51,876 nucleotides of DNA from Dyella monticola (GTDB taxonomy: Bacteria > Pseudomonadota > Gammaproteobacteria > Xanthomonadales > Rhodanobacteraceae). The position numbers were made by a program, and so were the translations under genes. Under the pieces are notes generated by a model. That model did not search any database, was not told where the DNA came from, and was given only the letters and a program-made list of their open reading frames with translations. The first letter of the stretch is position 1. Each line of letters starts with the position of its first letter. Below are positions 1 through 8,785 of this stretch, one piece after another. The stretch lies in assembly GCF_003363155.1 (NCBI RefSeq), contig NZ_QRBE01000004.1:278847-330722 (forward strand), read 5' to 3'.

Positions 1-42
1 GTAGAGTTGCGGGCCGGATGGGCCGCTGTGTTTGTCTTCCAT
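1..42 (-). CDS. N-terminus of an unidentified gene running off the left edge
   Basis: Fourteen codons starting with ATG at 42 (MEDKHSGPSGPQLY) run leftward off the window. A GGAG Shine-Dalgarno core at 49-52 (read on the minus strand) lies 6 nt before the ATG, which is the main reason to call a real start. Two palindromes sit upstream in what would be its leader. The fragment is too short to assign a family, and only the start signal is seen. Confidence 0.45.
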   Translation of the reverse strand, partial: MEDKHSGPSGPQLY

Positions 43-63
43 GGTGTGCTCCACGCGCTTAGG

Positions 64-113
64 TCACGCCGCGTATTGCGCGCGGCGTGAAGGGCTGCAG
101 GAAAAATCCTGCA
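64..113. other. Two adjacent perfect hairpins
   Basis: Arms TCACGCCGCG (64-73) and CGCGGCGTGA (81-90) are exact complements with a 7-nt loop. TGCAGGA (96-102) and TCCTGCA (107-113) are exact complements around AAAA. No T-run follows on either strand, so they are not simple intrinsic terminators. They lie just upstream of the gene that runs off the left edge and could be leader structure or operators. Confidence 0.5.
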
Positions 114-617
114 TGGGTAGGCGGAATGTTCTGTATCCGTTTTCTACGTTTGCCCACTTGGGCCCGACGCCGCGCCGTGGGCGGGGCGGTGAAGTCGTAT
201 AAAGATCGGCGTGGCGGGGACACGCGGGGGCGTGCGTACCGTATGATCGGGAGTAACCATGGTCAACTCTTTCCTAGTTGGTTGTGGCCAGCGGATCGTT
301 TGGGGTCCAGCCCAGGCGATCCGCGCAACTTCACTCATGTCGGGTGTGCCGAACTCATCAAAGGCGGATGGGCACACCCGACCCGAACACCATCGCACAG
401 TTGCAGCGTGATATCTGTCAGTGCACGCAGATACGTTGTGACGGTAAAGCTGATGCGTGAGGTGACGTGTTCGCACGCACCACCCTCCGCCAGCCGGATG
501 GAATCTGGAGCGGTGCGCAGGCAAGCCGTTGACCTGACTGCCAGCGCCATCCCCGAAAGCACTATTTGCCACTAGCGGCCGCTGAGCTGTTGTGGCCATG
601 CAACGAGAGCGTTCGCG
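114..617. other. No gene supported
   Basis: Several overlapping open frames exist on both strands, but none shows a recognisable domain or a convincing ribosome binding site. They contradict each other in extent. I see no RNA gene, repeat or terminator here. Confidence 0.5.
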
Positions 618-908
618 TTAGATACCTTCAACAATACGAACGTCACGCTCGGCTGTTCCAACAAGATGTTGCACTGCCGCCTGATACTCGGCACTGCGAT
701 ATGCAACGTCAGCCGCTTTGAAACTATCGAATTCGACGATGGCTACGCGCTGGAGCAGCCCAGATTCATAGCAGGAAGCTGGCAAGCCCGCCGCCAGAAC
801 CCGCCCGCCATGCGCTTGGATTACCGGCATCGCGGCGGCCGCATATCTGTCGATGCCAGCCGGATCCGAAACTGACCGGAATGTCATGATCCAATATCCA
901 CTAGCCAT
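618..908 (-). CDS. DUF1330 family protein
   Basis: A 96-aa protein with the DUF1330 layout: an N-terminal strand containing YWI, then a DPAGIDRYAAAAMPVI helix, GGRVLAAG, the strand VAIVEFDSF, and SAEYQAAVQHL near the end. DUF1330 proteins are small ferredoxin-like-fold dimers, mostly uncharacterised, related to dimeric alpha-beta barrel monooxygenases. The ATG at 908 is preceded by a GGAG about 7 nt upstream, which supports the start. It stands alone on the minus strand about 100 bp downstream of ohr, so shared transcription is possible but not shown. The biochemical role is unknown. Confidence 0.82.
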   Translation of the reverse strand: MASGYWIMTFRSVSDPAGIDRYAAAAMPVIQAHGGRVLAAGLPASCYESGLLQRVAIVEFDSFKAADVAYRSAEYQAAVQHLVGTAERDVRIVEGI

Positions 909-1007
909 TGTTCATCTCCGCTTGGCGAGATATCGCCTTGCACTCATTGATGGAAACAAAGCCAGCGCGGCAATCGTCCGCCGCACCGGCTGTACGCAAA
1001 CACGTGG

Positions 1008-1433
1008 CTAGGCAATCGAGAGCTCGACATCGATGTTTCCGCGCGTAGCGTTCGAGTACGGGCACGCCTGGTGCGCCGCATCCACTAGCTGCTTCTTTTG
1101 TGCGCTATCGAGTCCCGGCAGGCTGATGGCGAGCTTGACCGCGATACCGTAGGACGCACCGCCTCCCGTCGAGCCGAGCGCGACTTGAGCGTCGATGGCC
1201 ACATCATCCGGCACTTTCAGGTTCAGCTTCGATGATACCGCCCGCATCGCGCCGATGAAGCAGGCCGAATAGCCGATAGCAAATAGCTGCTCTGGGTTGG
1301 TTCCAGGTTTACCCGAGCCAGGCGAGCTAAGCACAACGTCGAGTGCACCGTCGCTGGTTTTTCCTGCGCCTTCGCGGCCACCGGTGGTATGCGCTTTCGC
1401 GGTGTACATTACTTTTTCAAGTTTCTGAATCAT
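1008..1433 (-). CDS. ohr: Organic hydroperoxide resistance protein (Ohr, OsmC superfamily)
   Basis: 141 aa, the normal Ohr length. It reduces organic hydroperoxides to alcohols with a pair of cysteines recharged by lipoylated proteins, in the cytoplasm. The start YTAKAHTTGGREG is the typical Ohr N-terminus. The catalytic Cys58 lies in GYSACFIGA and the resolving Cys124 in HQACPYSNAT; Arg20 and Glu48 match the residues that activate the peroxidatic Cys. The ATG at 1433 has a GGA core 6 nt upstream. No MarR-type OhrR gene is adjacent, so regulation is probably elsewhere or by a stress factor. Confidence 0.95.
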   Translation of the reverse strand: MIQKLEKVMYTAKAHTTGGREGAGKTSDGALDVVLSSPGSGKPGTNPEQLFAIGYSACFIGAMRAVSSKLNLKVPDDVAIDAQVALGSTGGGASYGIAVKLAISLPGLDSAQKKQLVDAAHQACPYSNATRGNIDVELSIA

Positions 1434-1541
1434 GGTGATTCCTTCAAATTGGTTGGGAGATAATGGGTTCGTTTCTTAGGAACTTTGAAAGGCGACGCCG
1501 TTTCGTTGCCGTATGGCATACGGTGCGTGTTCGATAGGCTG

Positions 1542-1958
1542 TCAAAAACGCTTGCGACACCATGCAACGACTTGCTCGATATACATCGCAATGATGGGTT
1601 CATTGGACAAAATAACCATTATCGCGGCGAGAATCACAGCAACAGCGATGGACCGATCGGGTGTCACTGGTGATCTCTCTTTTGTCGCGACCCGTTTCGC
1701 TTCGGAGGAATCGCAATGCCATTCGTTTTTCCGAACCAGGAGAATTGCCGCCACTGCCGCCACTGCGATCATGGATTCATCGACGAAAGGCGCATTTAGG
1801 CTTACCAGCACAGCCACTAAACCCAATACGAAGGTGACGAGCGTTCCACGCCAATACGGCACGTCGGGCTTCGTATAACTTCCTGTGCGGCACGCGTACC
1901 CGAGCATGTCGCTCTCAAAGTCATAACTATGCGTCGTTGAACTTGGCGGGAATGACAT
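1542..1958 (-). CDS. Small multi-span membrane protein, unrecognised
   Basis: 138 aa from the ATG at 1958, which has AAGG about 8 nt upstream; an in-frame upstream start at 2006 lacks this. The first 40 residues are polar. Three hydrophobic segments follow: roughly residues 38-55 (TFVLGLVAVLVSL), 62-75 (MIAVAAVAAILLV) and 102-120 (IAVAVILAAIMVIL), then a short basic tail ending CRKRF. No family recognised. It lies between ohr and the SDR gene on the same strand but with gaps of over 100 bp, so it is probably its own unit. Moderately confident it is coding. Confidence 0.55.
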   Translation of the reverse strand: MSFPPSSTTHSYDFESDMLGYACRTGSYTKPDVPYWRGTLVTFVLGLVAVLVSLNAPFVDESMIAVAAVAAILLVRKNEWHCDSSEAKRVATKERSPVTPDRSIAVAVILAAIMVILSNEPIIAMYIEQVVAWCRKRF

Positions 1959-2120
1959 GTTCGTTGCCTTACGTGAGATGAATGTGTGTCGAATGCCTCC
2001 AGTCATTGACTGACGCAGCCGTGTAGCGCTCGCGCAGCCAAGCGGCGTACCTCTTCCTGACCTGCTGAACGCTCTTTTGCTCAGACTTGGGACGGGTAAT
2101 CTGCCCGCCCCAACACATCG

Positions 2121-2831
2121 CTAGTGGCCTGCGCTCTGACCACCGTCGATATGGAGGATTTCACCGGTTACGAACGGCGCCGTATCGAGATAAATCGCGG
2201 CTTCGGCGATGTCCGAAATTTCGCCCATGCGACCGACTGGATGCAGGCCACCCAATGCTTCGTGCGTTTCGGGTGCGTGCATCGGCGTCTTGATGATGCC
2301 GGGCGCGACCGCGTTTACGCGGATCCCGCGCCTGGCGTACTCGATGGCCAGCGACTTGGTCGCGGCGTTCAGGCCACCCTTGGTTAGCGCAGCCAGCACC
2401 GACGGCACGCCGTCGATCGCATTGTCAACAAGACTTGCCGTGACATTGATCACGTGACCACTGCGCTGCTTTTCCATCTCGGCGATGGCGAGCTGGGTGA
2501 TGTTGTAGAAACCGTCGAGATTGACCGACAAAACGTTGCCGTAATCTTCTTTTGTATAGGCGGTAAAGGGCTTGGCAACAAAGATGCCAGCGTTATTGAC
2601 CAGCGTATCAATGCGACCGAAGCGCGACAGAGCCTCGGCGATGATGCGTTCTGCGACAGTTCGCTCGGCGATATCGCCGGGCACGACGGTCACGTCGGGA
2701 TAGCTGGATGGCTTGATGGAACGCGAGTTGGCGACGACCCGGTAATTGCGGTCTACAAATGCCTTCACGAGACCTGCGCCGATACCTTGCGATGCACCGG
2801 TAATGACGACGACTTTCTGTTGATTGTGCAT
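2121..2831 (-). CDS. SDR-family oxidoreductase lacking the catalytic tyrosine
   Basis: Rossmann-fold short-chain dehydrogenase of 236 aa from the ATG at 2831. The longer frame to 2903 adds 24 residues absent from the family. The nucleotide-binding TGASQGIG motif is near residue 10 and the NNAG motif is present, as is the C-terminal PG..KTPMH segment. The active site is odd: after the serine of VTASLV, the position of the YxxxK tyrosine is alanine (AALTK), while the lysine remains. Either this is a non-classical subfamily or catalysis is lost. It lies 105 bp downstream of a LysR gene on the same strand, which may control it. Confidence 0.85.
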   Translation of the reverse strand: MHNQQKVVVITGASQGIGAGLVKAFVDRNYRVVANSRSIKPSSYPDVTVVPGDIAERTVAERIIAEALSRFGRIDTLVNNAGIFVAKPFTAYTKEDYGNVLSVNLDGFYNITQLAIAEMEKQRSGHVINVTASLVDNAIDGVPSVLAALTKGGLNAATKSLAIEYARRGIRVNAVAPGIIKTPMHAPETHEALGGLHPVGRMGEISDIAEAAIYLDTAPFVTGEILHIDGGQSAGH

Positions 2832-2936
2832 GCTCTTTCTCACTCGTAGATGAAGGGAACATTCGGCGTGGTGCAGGTGGACCTGCATTGCCGACGTGTT
2901 CAATTTACGAGTGCACTGCGACTAAGCGAATCCCTG

Positions 2937-3908
2937 CTATTCGGTAAACACTTTTGCGCGCCGCGTTATAGTCGCCTTGGTTGGCGGTGTCGCTACGTCC
3001 TTGGCCAGGGCCGCGAAGCGGGAGCGCAGGCGCGGGAGTGCAAAGTCGACAAACGCGCGCACCTTTGGCACGGCGAGGCGCCCATACGGCGAAATGATAT
3101 GCACAGGCATGGGCAGCGGCTCTGCATCGGCCAACACGACTTGAAGCAAACCCTGCTTTATTTCCGGTGCCACGTGATAAGCAAGCAGACGGCTCACACC
3201 GTGGCCTTCAACCGTCGACGCAATGGCGGCCCGCACGCTATTGATGACCAGTCGAGGGGTGAAGGAAATGGATCGAGACACTGACGATCCTTCCACCGGT
3301 GGGAAACTCCATGAGGCCATGCCCATGTGGTCCATGGCGATAATCTGATGTTTACTCAGGTCGGCAGGCTCGACGATGCGCGGATGCGCCGCCAAATAAC
3401 GCGGCGATGCCACGACCACTCTGCGTACTTCGCCGATCCTGTGCGCCACGAGTGTGGAGTCAGACAGGTGGTTGAGACGCAAGGCCAGGTCCATGCCCTC
3501 GTCGATCAAGTTTACCTGTCGATCCAGCAGGTACACCCTCACGTTGACGGTGGGATATTCGTCCATGAAGGCATCAACGATCGGCCGCAGTATCTCCTCG
3601 CCGGCGAATACCGTGGCGGAAATAGTCAGCGTGCCGCGCGGAACAGAGCGCTCACCGGCCGCGCTGCGCTCAGCCTCTTCCAGCTCCATCAGCAGCTTCC
3701 GGCAGGCGACGGCGTAGCGTTCCCCTGCCTCGCTTAACTTGATCGAACGCGTGGTCCGGTGCAGCAATGGCGCCCCCACTCGCGCCTCAAGAAACGCAAT
3801 GGCGCGACTTACCGCGGCTATGGAACGGCCAGTCTTCCGACCGGCTCCAGTAAGACTCCCTTCGTCCAGCGTCGCGACGAAGACTTTCATGGCGTCCAAA
3901 CGATCCAT
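2937..3908 (-). CDS. LysR-family transcriptional regulator
   Basis: About 323 aa from the ATG at 3908 (MDRLDAMKVF, the usual LysR opening); an in-frame start at 3926 would add six residues. Residues 1-60 form the winged HTH (FVATLDEGSLTGAGRKTGRS, then LEARVGAPLLHRTTRSIKLSEAG). A periplasmic-binding-like effector domain follows, typical of the DsdC/CrgA-like group. The SDR gene follows in the same direction, so co-transcription is possible. A perfect 12-bp palindrome at 3945-3956 lies 37 bp upstream and fits a LysR autoregulatory site. The effector is not deducible. Confidence 0.9.
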   Translation of the reverse strand: MDRLDAMKVFVATLDEGSLTGAGRKTGRSIAAVSRAIAFLEARVGAPLLHRTTRSIKLSEAGERYAVACRKLLMELEEAERSAAGERSVPRGTLTISATVFAGEEILRPIVDAFMDEYPTVNVRVYLLDRQVNLIDEGMDLALRLNHLSDSTLVAHRIGEVRRVVVASPRYLAAHPRIVEPADLSKHQIIAMDHMGMASWSFPPVEGSSVSRSISFTPRLVINSVRAAIASTVEGHGVSRLLAYHVAPEIKQGLLQVVLADAEPLPMPVHIISPYGRLAVPKVRAFVDFALPRLRSRFAALAKDVATPPTKATITRRAKVFTE

Positions 3909-3944
3909 TGAAGTTGCCTCACCCACTCGCGCTGGAACAAGGGA

Positions 3945-3956
3945 TAGCTATAGCTA
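3945..3956. promoter_or_regulatory. Perfect 12-bp palindrome upstream of LysR gene
   Basis: TAGCTATAGCTA is its own reverse complement. It fits the T-N11-A style of LysR operators and sits 37 bp upstream of the LysR start at 3908. The rest of the 3909-4155 gap shows no other feature. Confidence 0.4.
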
Positions 3957-4155
3957 AAGTATCCATGCAAGTCCACGACGCATGGTCGCCACCGCCCCCG
4001 CTCAACTCACTATGCGCGCAGGTCAGCCTAGTGACCAGGAAGCCCGTCGGATGGACGATGCTCGCTTGGACTTCGCATCGAACCTTTTACTGACTTGGCG
4101 TGACGTGGAGCGCAGCTTCTGACTTTGTGTAGAGGATCGAGCGCTGCGCAGAGGC

Positions 4156-5118
4156 TTACTCCACTGAACGCAACTCGCGTATGCCTTTGCCAAGCCGCCG
4201 GCGCAACAGCGTGCGTAGCGTCACGCCGTCGCCGTAACCCACCCGTTCTGCGATCTGATCGACGCTGTGCTTAGTGGTCTTGAGCAAATGAACGGCGCGC
4301 TCGATCCGTAGATCCTGAATAAATTCGAGCGGTGTCTTGCCTAATACGCTATCGAGACGTCGCGATAAGGTGCGCTTGCTGGCCCCCAGCGCTTCGGCAA
4401 TCGAATCGAGTGTGAGCGGTGAGTCGAGGCGTTCACGCACCCAACGATCAAAGTGCTCGACCAGCGGATCGGAATGGACGAGCTGATCGGAAATCACGAA
4501 GCCGGTTTGAGATAGTCGCGAATCGAATACAAGATACTTGGCCACCAGGGCCGCAAGCTCGGGGCTGTTGCCGCGAATCAGCCAGAGCGCAAGATCGAGA
4601 TGACTGAGCGCAGCACCGGCCGTCACCATGGCGCCACTTGGAACCACAATGCGGTGCGCATTCAAGCGCACATCCGGATAACGCTGTCGGAATATCGGTG
4701 AGAGCCACCAGGTTGTCGTAGCCTCGCTTCCCGCCAGCAAACCACTTTCAGCCAATACGAACGTTCCCGTACAGGCTGCCGCAAGACGGGCACCCGTGCT
4801 GTGCCAAGAACGCAGGGCGCCGAAAGCATCCATGACATCTTCTCGGCCAAGCGCTGGCAGGAGCGTCTCGGCCGTCATTTCGGCAATGGCAGGCACGATG
4901 ACGCAATCGGGGTTGGGCGTGTCTGTAATTTTTCGTACAGGGACCTGCAGTCCTAGCCCCGTATGCACTTCGGGCCGCACTCCCACCAACGAGACGTCAA
5001 ACCCTGGTGTAGAGATTCCGTTCCACTGCGCAAGTCGGTTCGCCATCGCGAGCGCATCGAGCACCGTCGTAAGACCGGTGTCGAACACGCCTTCGAGCGC
5101 AAGTACCGAAATTCGCAT
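4156..5118 (-). CDS. GlxA-family AraC-type transcriptional regulator
   Basis: 320 aa. Residues 1-180 form a DJ-1/PfpI-like class I glutamine-amidotransferase fold, with the nucleophile-elbow cysteine region AAACTGTFVLAESG near residue 115. Residues 215-320 are an AraC-type double HTH (LDSIAEALGASKRTLSRRL and VDQIAERVGYGDGVTLRTLL). Members regulate amino-acid, amine or aldehyde catabolism and detoxification genes. It is transcribed divergently from the ABM-domain gene at 5277, separated by 158 bp, the usual arrangement for a regulator and its target. The effector is unknown. Confidence 0.92.
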   Translation of the reverse strand: MRISVLALEGVFDTGLTTVLDALAMANRLAQWNGISTPGFDVSLVGVRPEVHTGLGLQVPVRKITDTPNPDCVIVPAIAEMTAETLLPALGREDVMDAFGALRSWHSTGARLAAACTGTFVLAESGLLAGSEATTTWWLSPIFRQRYPDVRLNAHRIVVPSGAMVTAGAALSHLDLALWLIRGNSPELAALVAKYLVFDSRLSQTGFVISDQLVHSDPLVEHFDRWVRERLDSPLTLDSIAEALGASKRTLSRRLDSVLGKTPLEFIQDLRIERAVHLLKTTKHSVDQIAERVGYGDGVTLRTLLRRRLGKGIRELRSVE

Positions 5119-5276
5119 GGCTCAATCGATATCAAATATGTCAATCGTGCCAGTATCGGCACGGGTACCCCCTTTGTAAAGTCTCCTCCACTGCAGAGCT
5201 CCTTGCTCAAAAACGCAACGCGCCAAGACCCTAAGTCACATGGTCTTCCACACTGATAGAACGCTGGAGAAGAAAA

Positions 5277-5582
5277 ATGATTAAACATGCTTTGTTCGTG
5301 CGGCTTGAGGCCAAGCCGGGCAAGGAGAAGGCGGTTGCGGACTTTCTTGCCGCGGGCGCTGCCATGGCAGATCAAGAAGCGACAACCCCCATCTGGTTTG
5401 CCCTGCAGCTGACGCCTACGACCTTCGGCATATTCGATGCCTTTGCGGATGAAGCAGGCCGCCAAGCCCACCTTAATGGCGATATCGCCAAGGCGCTCAT
5501 GGCAAAGGCTGACGAGTTGCTCGCCAGCCCCTTCACTGTCGAGGCGATCGACGTCATTGCGATGAAGAACAAACCGGCTTAA
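5277..5582 (+). CDS. ABM-domain (antibiotic biosynthesis monooxygenase-like) protein
   Basis: 101 aa with the compact ferredoxin-like ABM fold: strand ALFVRLEAKPGKEKAVADFL, a polar loop ending TTPIWFALQL, then TTFGIFDAFADEAGRQAHL and a closing strand FTVEAIDVIAMK. Such proteins are small dimers acting as cofactor-free oxygenases or with unknown stress roles. The ATG at 5277 follows GGAG by about 9 nt. It is divergent from the GlxA-type regulator and probably controlled by it. No catalytic residue can be assigned with confidence. Confidence 0.85.
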   Translation: MIKHALFVRLEAKPGKEKAVADFLAAGAAMADQEATTPIWFALQLTPTTFGIFDAFADEAGRQAHLNGDIAKALMAKADELLASPFTVEAIDVIAMKNKPA

Positions 5583-5859
5583 CTGCTTTGCGGCAGTAAA
5601 GCAGCGCTCGAAAACAACGTGCGGCGCCTGCACGCCGGAATGTGCTGCGCGTTATCGCCGACGGCAAGACATTCCCATCGAATTGGCATCGGTTGACGCG
5701 CGAGGACAACACGAAAGGATGGTGGCGCCGAGAGAAGCCCTGGCTCTCGCGTGCTCAGCTTTTCGCCAGATCACTGTTAGCTCTACCCGATCGAGACTCG
5801 CCCGTCACCACGTTGGTGTCGGCGAACGACGGCACATTGAAATGATTCTGGAGATTCCG

Positions 5860-6618
5860 ATGTACTCAATACGAAATAAACTTGCTATTGCCCTCATGCT
5901 TGCCATGAGTGTCACCCTGGTTCACGCAGAGCCTGCCACGGGCGCGAAGGACATTGTCATTGTTCATGGTGCGTTGACGGATGGCTCCGGCTGGCGTGCC
6001 GTCTACGACATCCTGACCAAAGATGGCTTTCACGTAACGATCGTGCAGGAGCCACTGACGAGCCTCGCCCAGGACGTTGCGGCCACAACGCGCATCGTCG
6101 ATCAGCAGAACGGCCCTGTTGTCCTGGTCGGCCACAGCTATGGCGGCTCTGTCATCACCGAGGCCGGCACCGACCCGAAGGTCAGCATGCTCGTCTACGT
6201 GTCTGCACTCCAACCCGATGCGGGGGAAGCCAGCGGTCAATTGATGTCGAAATTCGCCGCGCCCAACCATGCCATGGCAGCAACGCCGGACAACTATTTC
6301 TACATCCCTGCGGATAAATTCCGGGCCACCTATGCGCAGGATGTTTCGGCATCGGAGGCTCAATTCCTGGCGAGCTCCGAGGTGCAGCTTGCGCAAAAAG
6401 CGATGGCTGCGCCTCTTACTGCGGCGGCATGGAAAACAAAGCCCAGCTACGCCATCCTGACCACTCAGGACCATGTGATCAGCCCGGAGCTTCAGCGTTG
6501 GATGTATCAGCGTTCGGGCTCCAAGGTCACGGAAATTGCTGCGAGTCACGCTGTCTTTATCTCTCAGCCGACCAAAGTGGCGCACGTGATTGAGAAAGCC
6601 GCCAACAGCGTCACGTGA
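5860..6618 (+). CDS. Secreted alpha/beta hydrolase
   Basis: 252 aa from the ATG at 5860, chosen because it places a classic Sec signal peptide at the N-terminus (MYSIRNKLAIALMLAMSVTL, cleavage after VHA near residue 23); the open frame itself extends upstream to 5683. The fold is that of small EstA/salicylate-esterase-like hydrolases: IVHGALTDGSGWRAVYDIL, nucleophile elbow GHSYGGS, acidic residue in LTTQDHVISP, and catalytic His in ASHAVFISQP. Predicted periplasmic or secreted esterase or haloperoxidase-like enzyme. It follows the ABM gene by 277 bp with nothing recognisable between, so its own promoter is likely. Confidence 0.9.
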   Translation: MYSIRNKLAIALMLAMSVTLVHAEPATGAKDIVIVHGALTDGSGWRAVYDILTKDGFHVTIVQEPLTSLAQDVAATTRIVDQQNGPVVLVGHSYGGSVITEAGTDPKVSMLVYVSALQPDAGEASGQLMSKFAAPNHAMAATPDNYFYIPADKFRATYAQDVSASEAQFLASSEVQLAQKAMAAPLTAAAWKTKPSYAILTTQDHVISPELQRWMYQRSGSKVTEIAASHAVFISQPTKVAHVIEKAANSVT

Positions 6619-6883
6619 TCGCTGATTGTGAAAATGGGGCGTGTTCGCTTTGAGGCGACGACTCACGTAACCGGCAACGGCACGCCCCACCTTGCATGTA
6701 CGTATTGTGGCCGCCAGATTGAAACCGTCACGTCCACCTGGTCATCGGATGTATCGATGAATGCGCGCGCCGTGCGGCGCGCGGATCACCAAGGCGCCCC
6801 ATCGCTGCGTGGCGTACGCAAGGACATAGTCCTCATCCGCCACGTGCAAACAGCATCACGAAGCCCCATCGGATATCGCCCCC
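6619..6883. other. Intergenic region with a GC-rich hairpin
   Basis: Contains an 8-bp perfect stem (CGCGCGCC 6764-6771, loop GTGC, GGCGCGCG 6776-6783) with no following T-run. Nothing else is recognised between the hydrolase stop and the CcdA-type start. Confidence 0.4.
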
Positions 6884-8602
6884 ATGCTCTTACTGATCCT
6901 TGCGTACTTCGGTGGTGTACTGACGATCCTCAGTCCATGCATCCTGCCGGTGCTTCCTTTCGTATTCGCGCGGGCAGACCGTCCGTTCACGCGCAATGGC
7001 CTCCCCATGCTGTTGGGCATGGCACTGACTTTCGCCGCGGTGGCCACCTTGGCGGCTGTGGGTGGCGGCTGGGCGGTCCACGCCAATCAGTTCGGCCGCT
7101 ATATCGCGCTGGCGGTACTCGCGGTGCTGGGCCTTACGTTGGTTTCCGAACGCTTCGCCGAATGGATTAGCCGTCCATTCGTAGCACTCGGCGCCACGCT
7201 CACACAGCGTAGTGGCGATGGCGATTCGGTGTTTTCCGCCGCGGGCTTGGGTGTCGCCACCGGACTGCTATGGGCGCCATGCGCGGGTCCTATCCTGGGT
7301 CTTCTGCTGACGGGGGCGGCGCTTAAAGGGGCAAGCGTCCAAACCACCTTGTTGCTGCTCATCTACGGAGCTGGCGCTGCGACGTCACTCGCTCTTGCAC
7401 TCGCTATCGGTGGGCGAGTCTTTGCCTTGATGAAGCGCTCGCTCGGCGCCGGCGAATGGGTCCGCCGTGCGCTTGGCGTGTTGGTGTTGGCCGGCGTCGC
7501 CACCATCGCGTTGGGCGTGGATACCGGATTGCTGACTCGCGTGTCACTGGCTAGCACCAGTGGCATCGAACAGAAGCTGCTCGACAGCGTGCGTCCCACC
7601 CTTCCCGCACAACCAACCATCAAGGCTGGCACACCGCTACCGGTGGAGGGCGACATGCCCTCACTCGATGGCGCCACCGCGTGGCTCAACAGCCCTCCCC
7701 TTACGACGCAGTCGCTGCGCGGCAAGGTGGTATTGATCGACTTCTGGACGTATTCCTGCATTAACTGTATTCGCGCGCTGCCCTATGTGCGTGGCTGGGC
7801 CGACAAATACAAAGATCACGGCCTGGTGGTCATTGGTGTGCACTCGCCCGAGTTTGCCTTCGAGAAAGATCCGAGCAACGTCACTAAGGCGGTGAAGGAT
7901 ATGGGCGTGGACTACCCGGTCGCGCTCGACGACGATTACGTCATTTGGAAAGCCTTCAATAACGAGTACTGGCCTGCCCATTACTTCATTGACGCGCAGG
8001 GACACGTGCGTCATCACCACTTCGGCGAGGGCGACTATCAGCACAGCGAAGACGTGATCCGTCAACTGCTCGCCGAAGGCGGGCAGAAAGACCTACCTGG
8101 CGGCTATGTGCAACCGAACGCGCAAGGTGCGGAAGCCGCCGCTTCGGACGATGCCACGACCTCGCCGGAGACCTACGTGGGATACACAAAAGCTCAAAAC
8201 TTCGCAGGCGGCGATATAGCCGAGAACATTTCGTTCAACTATCACGCGCCTGCGGCGCTGCCGACCAACCAGTGGACGCTTGACGGTCAATGGACCGTAG
8301 GGAGCGAGTACGCGCATCTGGACAACCCCAACGGCCGTATCGTTTACCGCTTCCACGGCCGCGACCTTCACCTCGTACTCGGCCCAGCGCCCGATGGTGA
8401 ACCTGTGCGTTTCCGCGTGTTGATTGACGGCAAAGCTCCTGGCGCAGATCACGGCACGGACATCGATGCACAGGGCAATGGCACCGTTACCGGGCAGCGC
8501 CTCTACCAGTTGGTGCGCCAGTCAAACGGGAACAGTGACCGCACCTTTGAAATCATCTTCCTCGACCCGGGAGTTTTGGCGTACTCCTTTACTTTCGGTT
8601 GA
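6884..8602 (+). CDS. CcdA/DsbD-type thiol transporter fused to a thioredoxin domain (DipZ-like)
   Basis: 572 aa. Residues 1-235 are a CcdA-type membrane module of about six segments with the conserved cysteines Cys19 (SPCILP) and Cys133 (WAPCAGP), which carry electrons across the inner membrane. Residues 250-400 form a periplasmic TlpA/thioredoxin domain with the redox motif Cys292-Ile-Asn-Cys295. The last 150 residues are a beta-rich DipZ-type C-terminal domain. The protein should deliver reducing power to periplasmic disulfides or peroxides. The ATG at 6884 starts directly at the first helix, as usual in this family. Transcribed alone. Confidence 0.93.
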   Translation: MLLLILAYFGGVLTILSPCILPVLPFVFARADRPFTRNGLPMLLGMALTFAAVATLAAVGGGWAVHANQFGRYIALAVLAVLGLTLVSERFAEWISRPFVALGATLTQRSGDGDSVFSAAGLGVATGLLWAPCAGPILGLLLTGAALKGASVQTTLLLLIYGAGAATSLALALAIGGRVFALMKRSLGAGEWVRRALGVLVLAGVATIALGVDTGLLTRVSLASTSGIEQKLLDSVRPTLPAQPTIKAGTPLPVEGDMPSLDGATAWLNSPPLTTQSLRGKVVLIDFWTYSCINCIRALPYVRGWADKYKDHGLVVIGVHSPEFAFEKDPSNVTKAVKDMGVDYPVALDDDYVIWKAFNNEYWPAHYFIDAQGHVRHHHFGEGDYQHSEDVIRQLLAEGGQKDLPGGYVQPNAQGAEAAASDDATTSPETYVGYTKAQNFAGGDIAENISFNYHAPAALPTNQWTLDGQWTVGSEYAHLDNPNGRIVYRFHGRDLHLVLGPAPDGEPVRFRVLIDGKAPGADHGTDIDAQGNGTVTGQRLYQLVRQSNGNSDRTFEIIFLDPGVLAYSFTFG

Positions 8603-8785
8603 TTTCGGCGATGGCGGCAATAGAGGGCCTTACGTCATGTGCGCGAGACGTCGCCGCCTCCAGCGCTGCCTGCTCTTCTACCGTTCGACGCTCGTCGCGG
8701 TAGTTCGGGCTATTGCTCTTCTTCAAGGTATTTTCGATTTCGGCGATGCGTTGCATTGGGCGGCTAAAACCAGGGTCGAAAGCCG

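Noticed and set aside
64-113. Intrinsic terminators at the left end
   Set aside because: Stems are good but neither is followed by a T-run on either strand.
87-599. Overlapping open frames of 60-162 codons on both strands at the left end
   Set aside because: No domain, no convincing ribosome binding site, and the frames contradict each other; likely chance frames in GC-rich DNA.
5866-6690. 274-codon minus-strand frame opposite the secreted alpha/beta hydrolase
   Set aside because: Antisense shadow of a gene with clear signal peptide and catalytic motifs.
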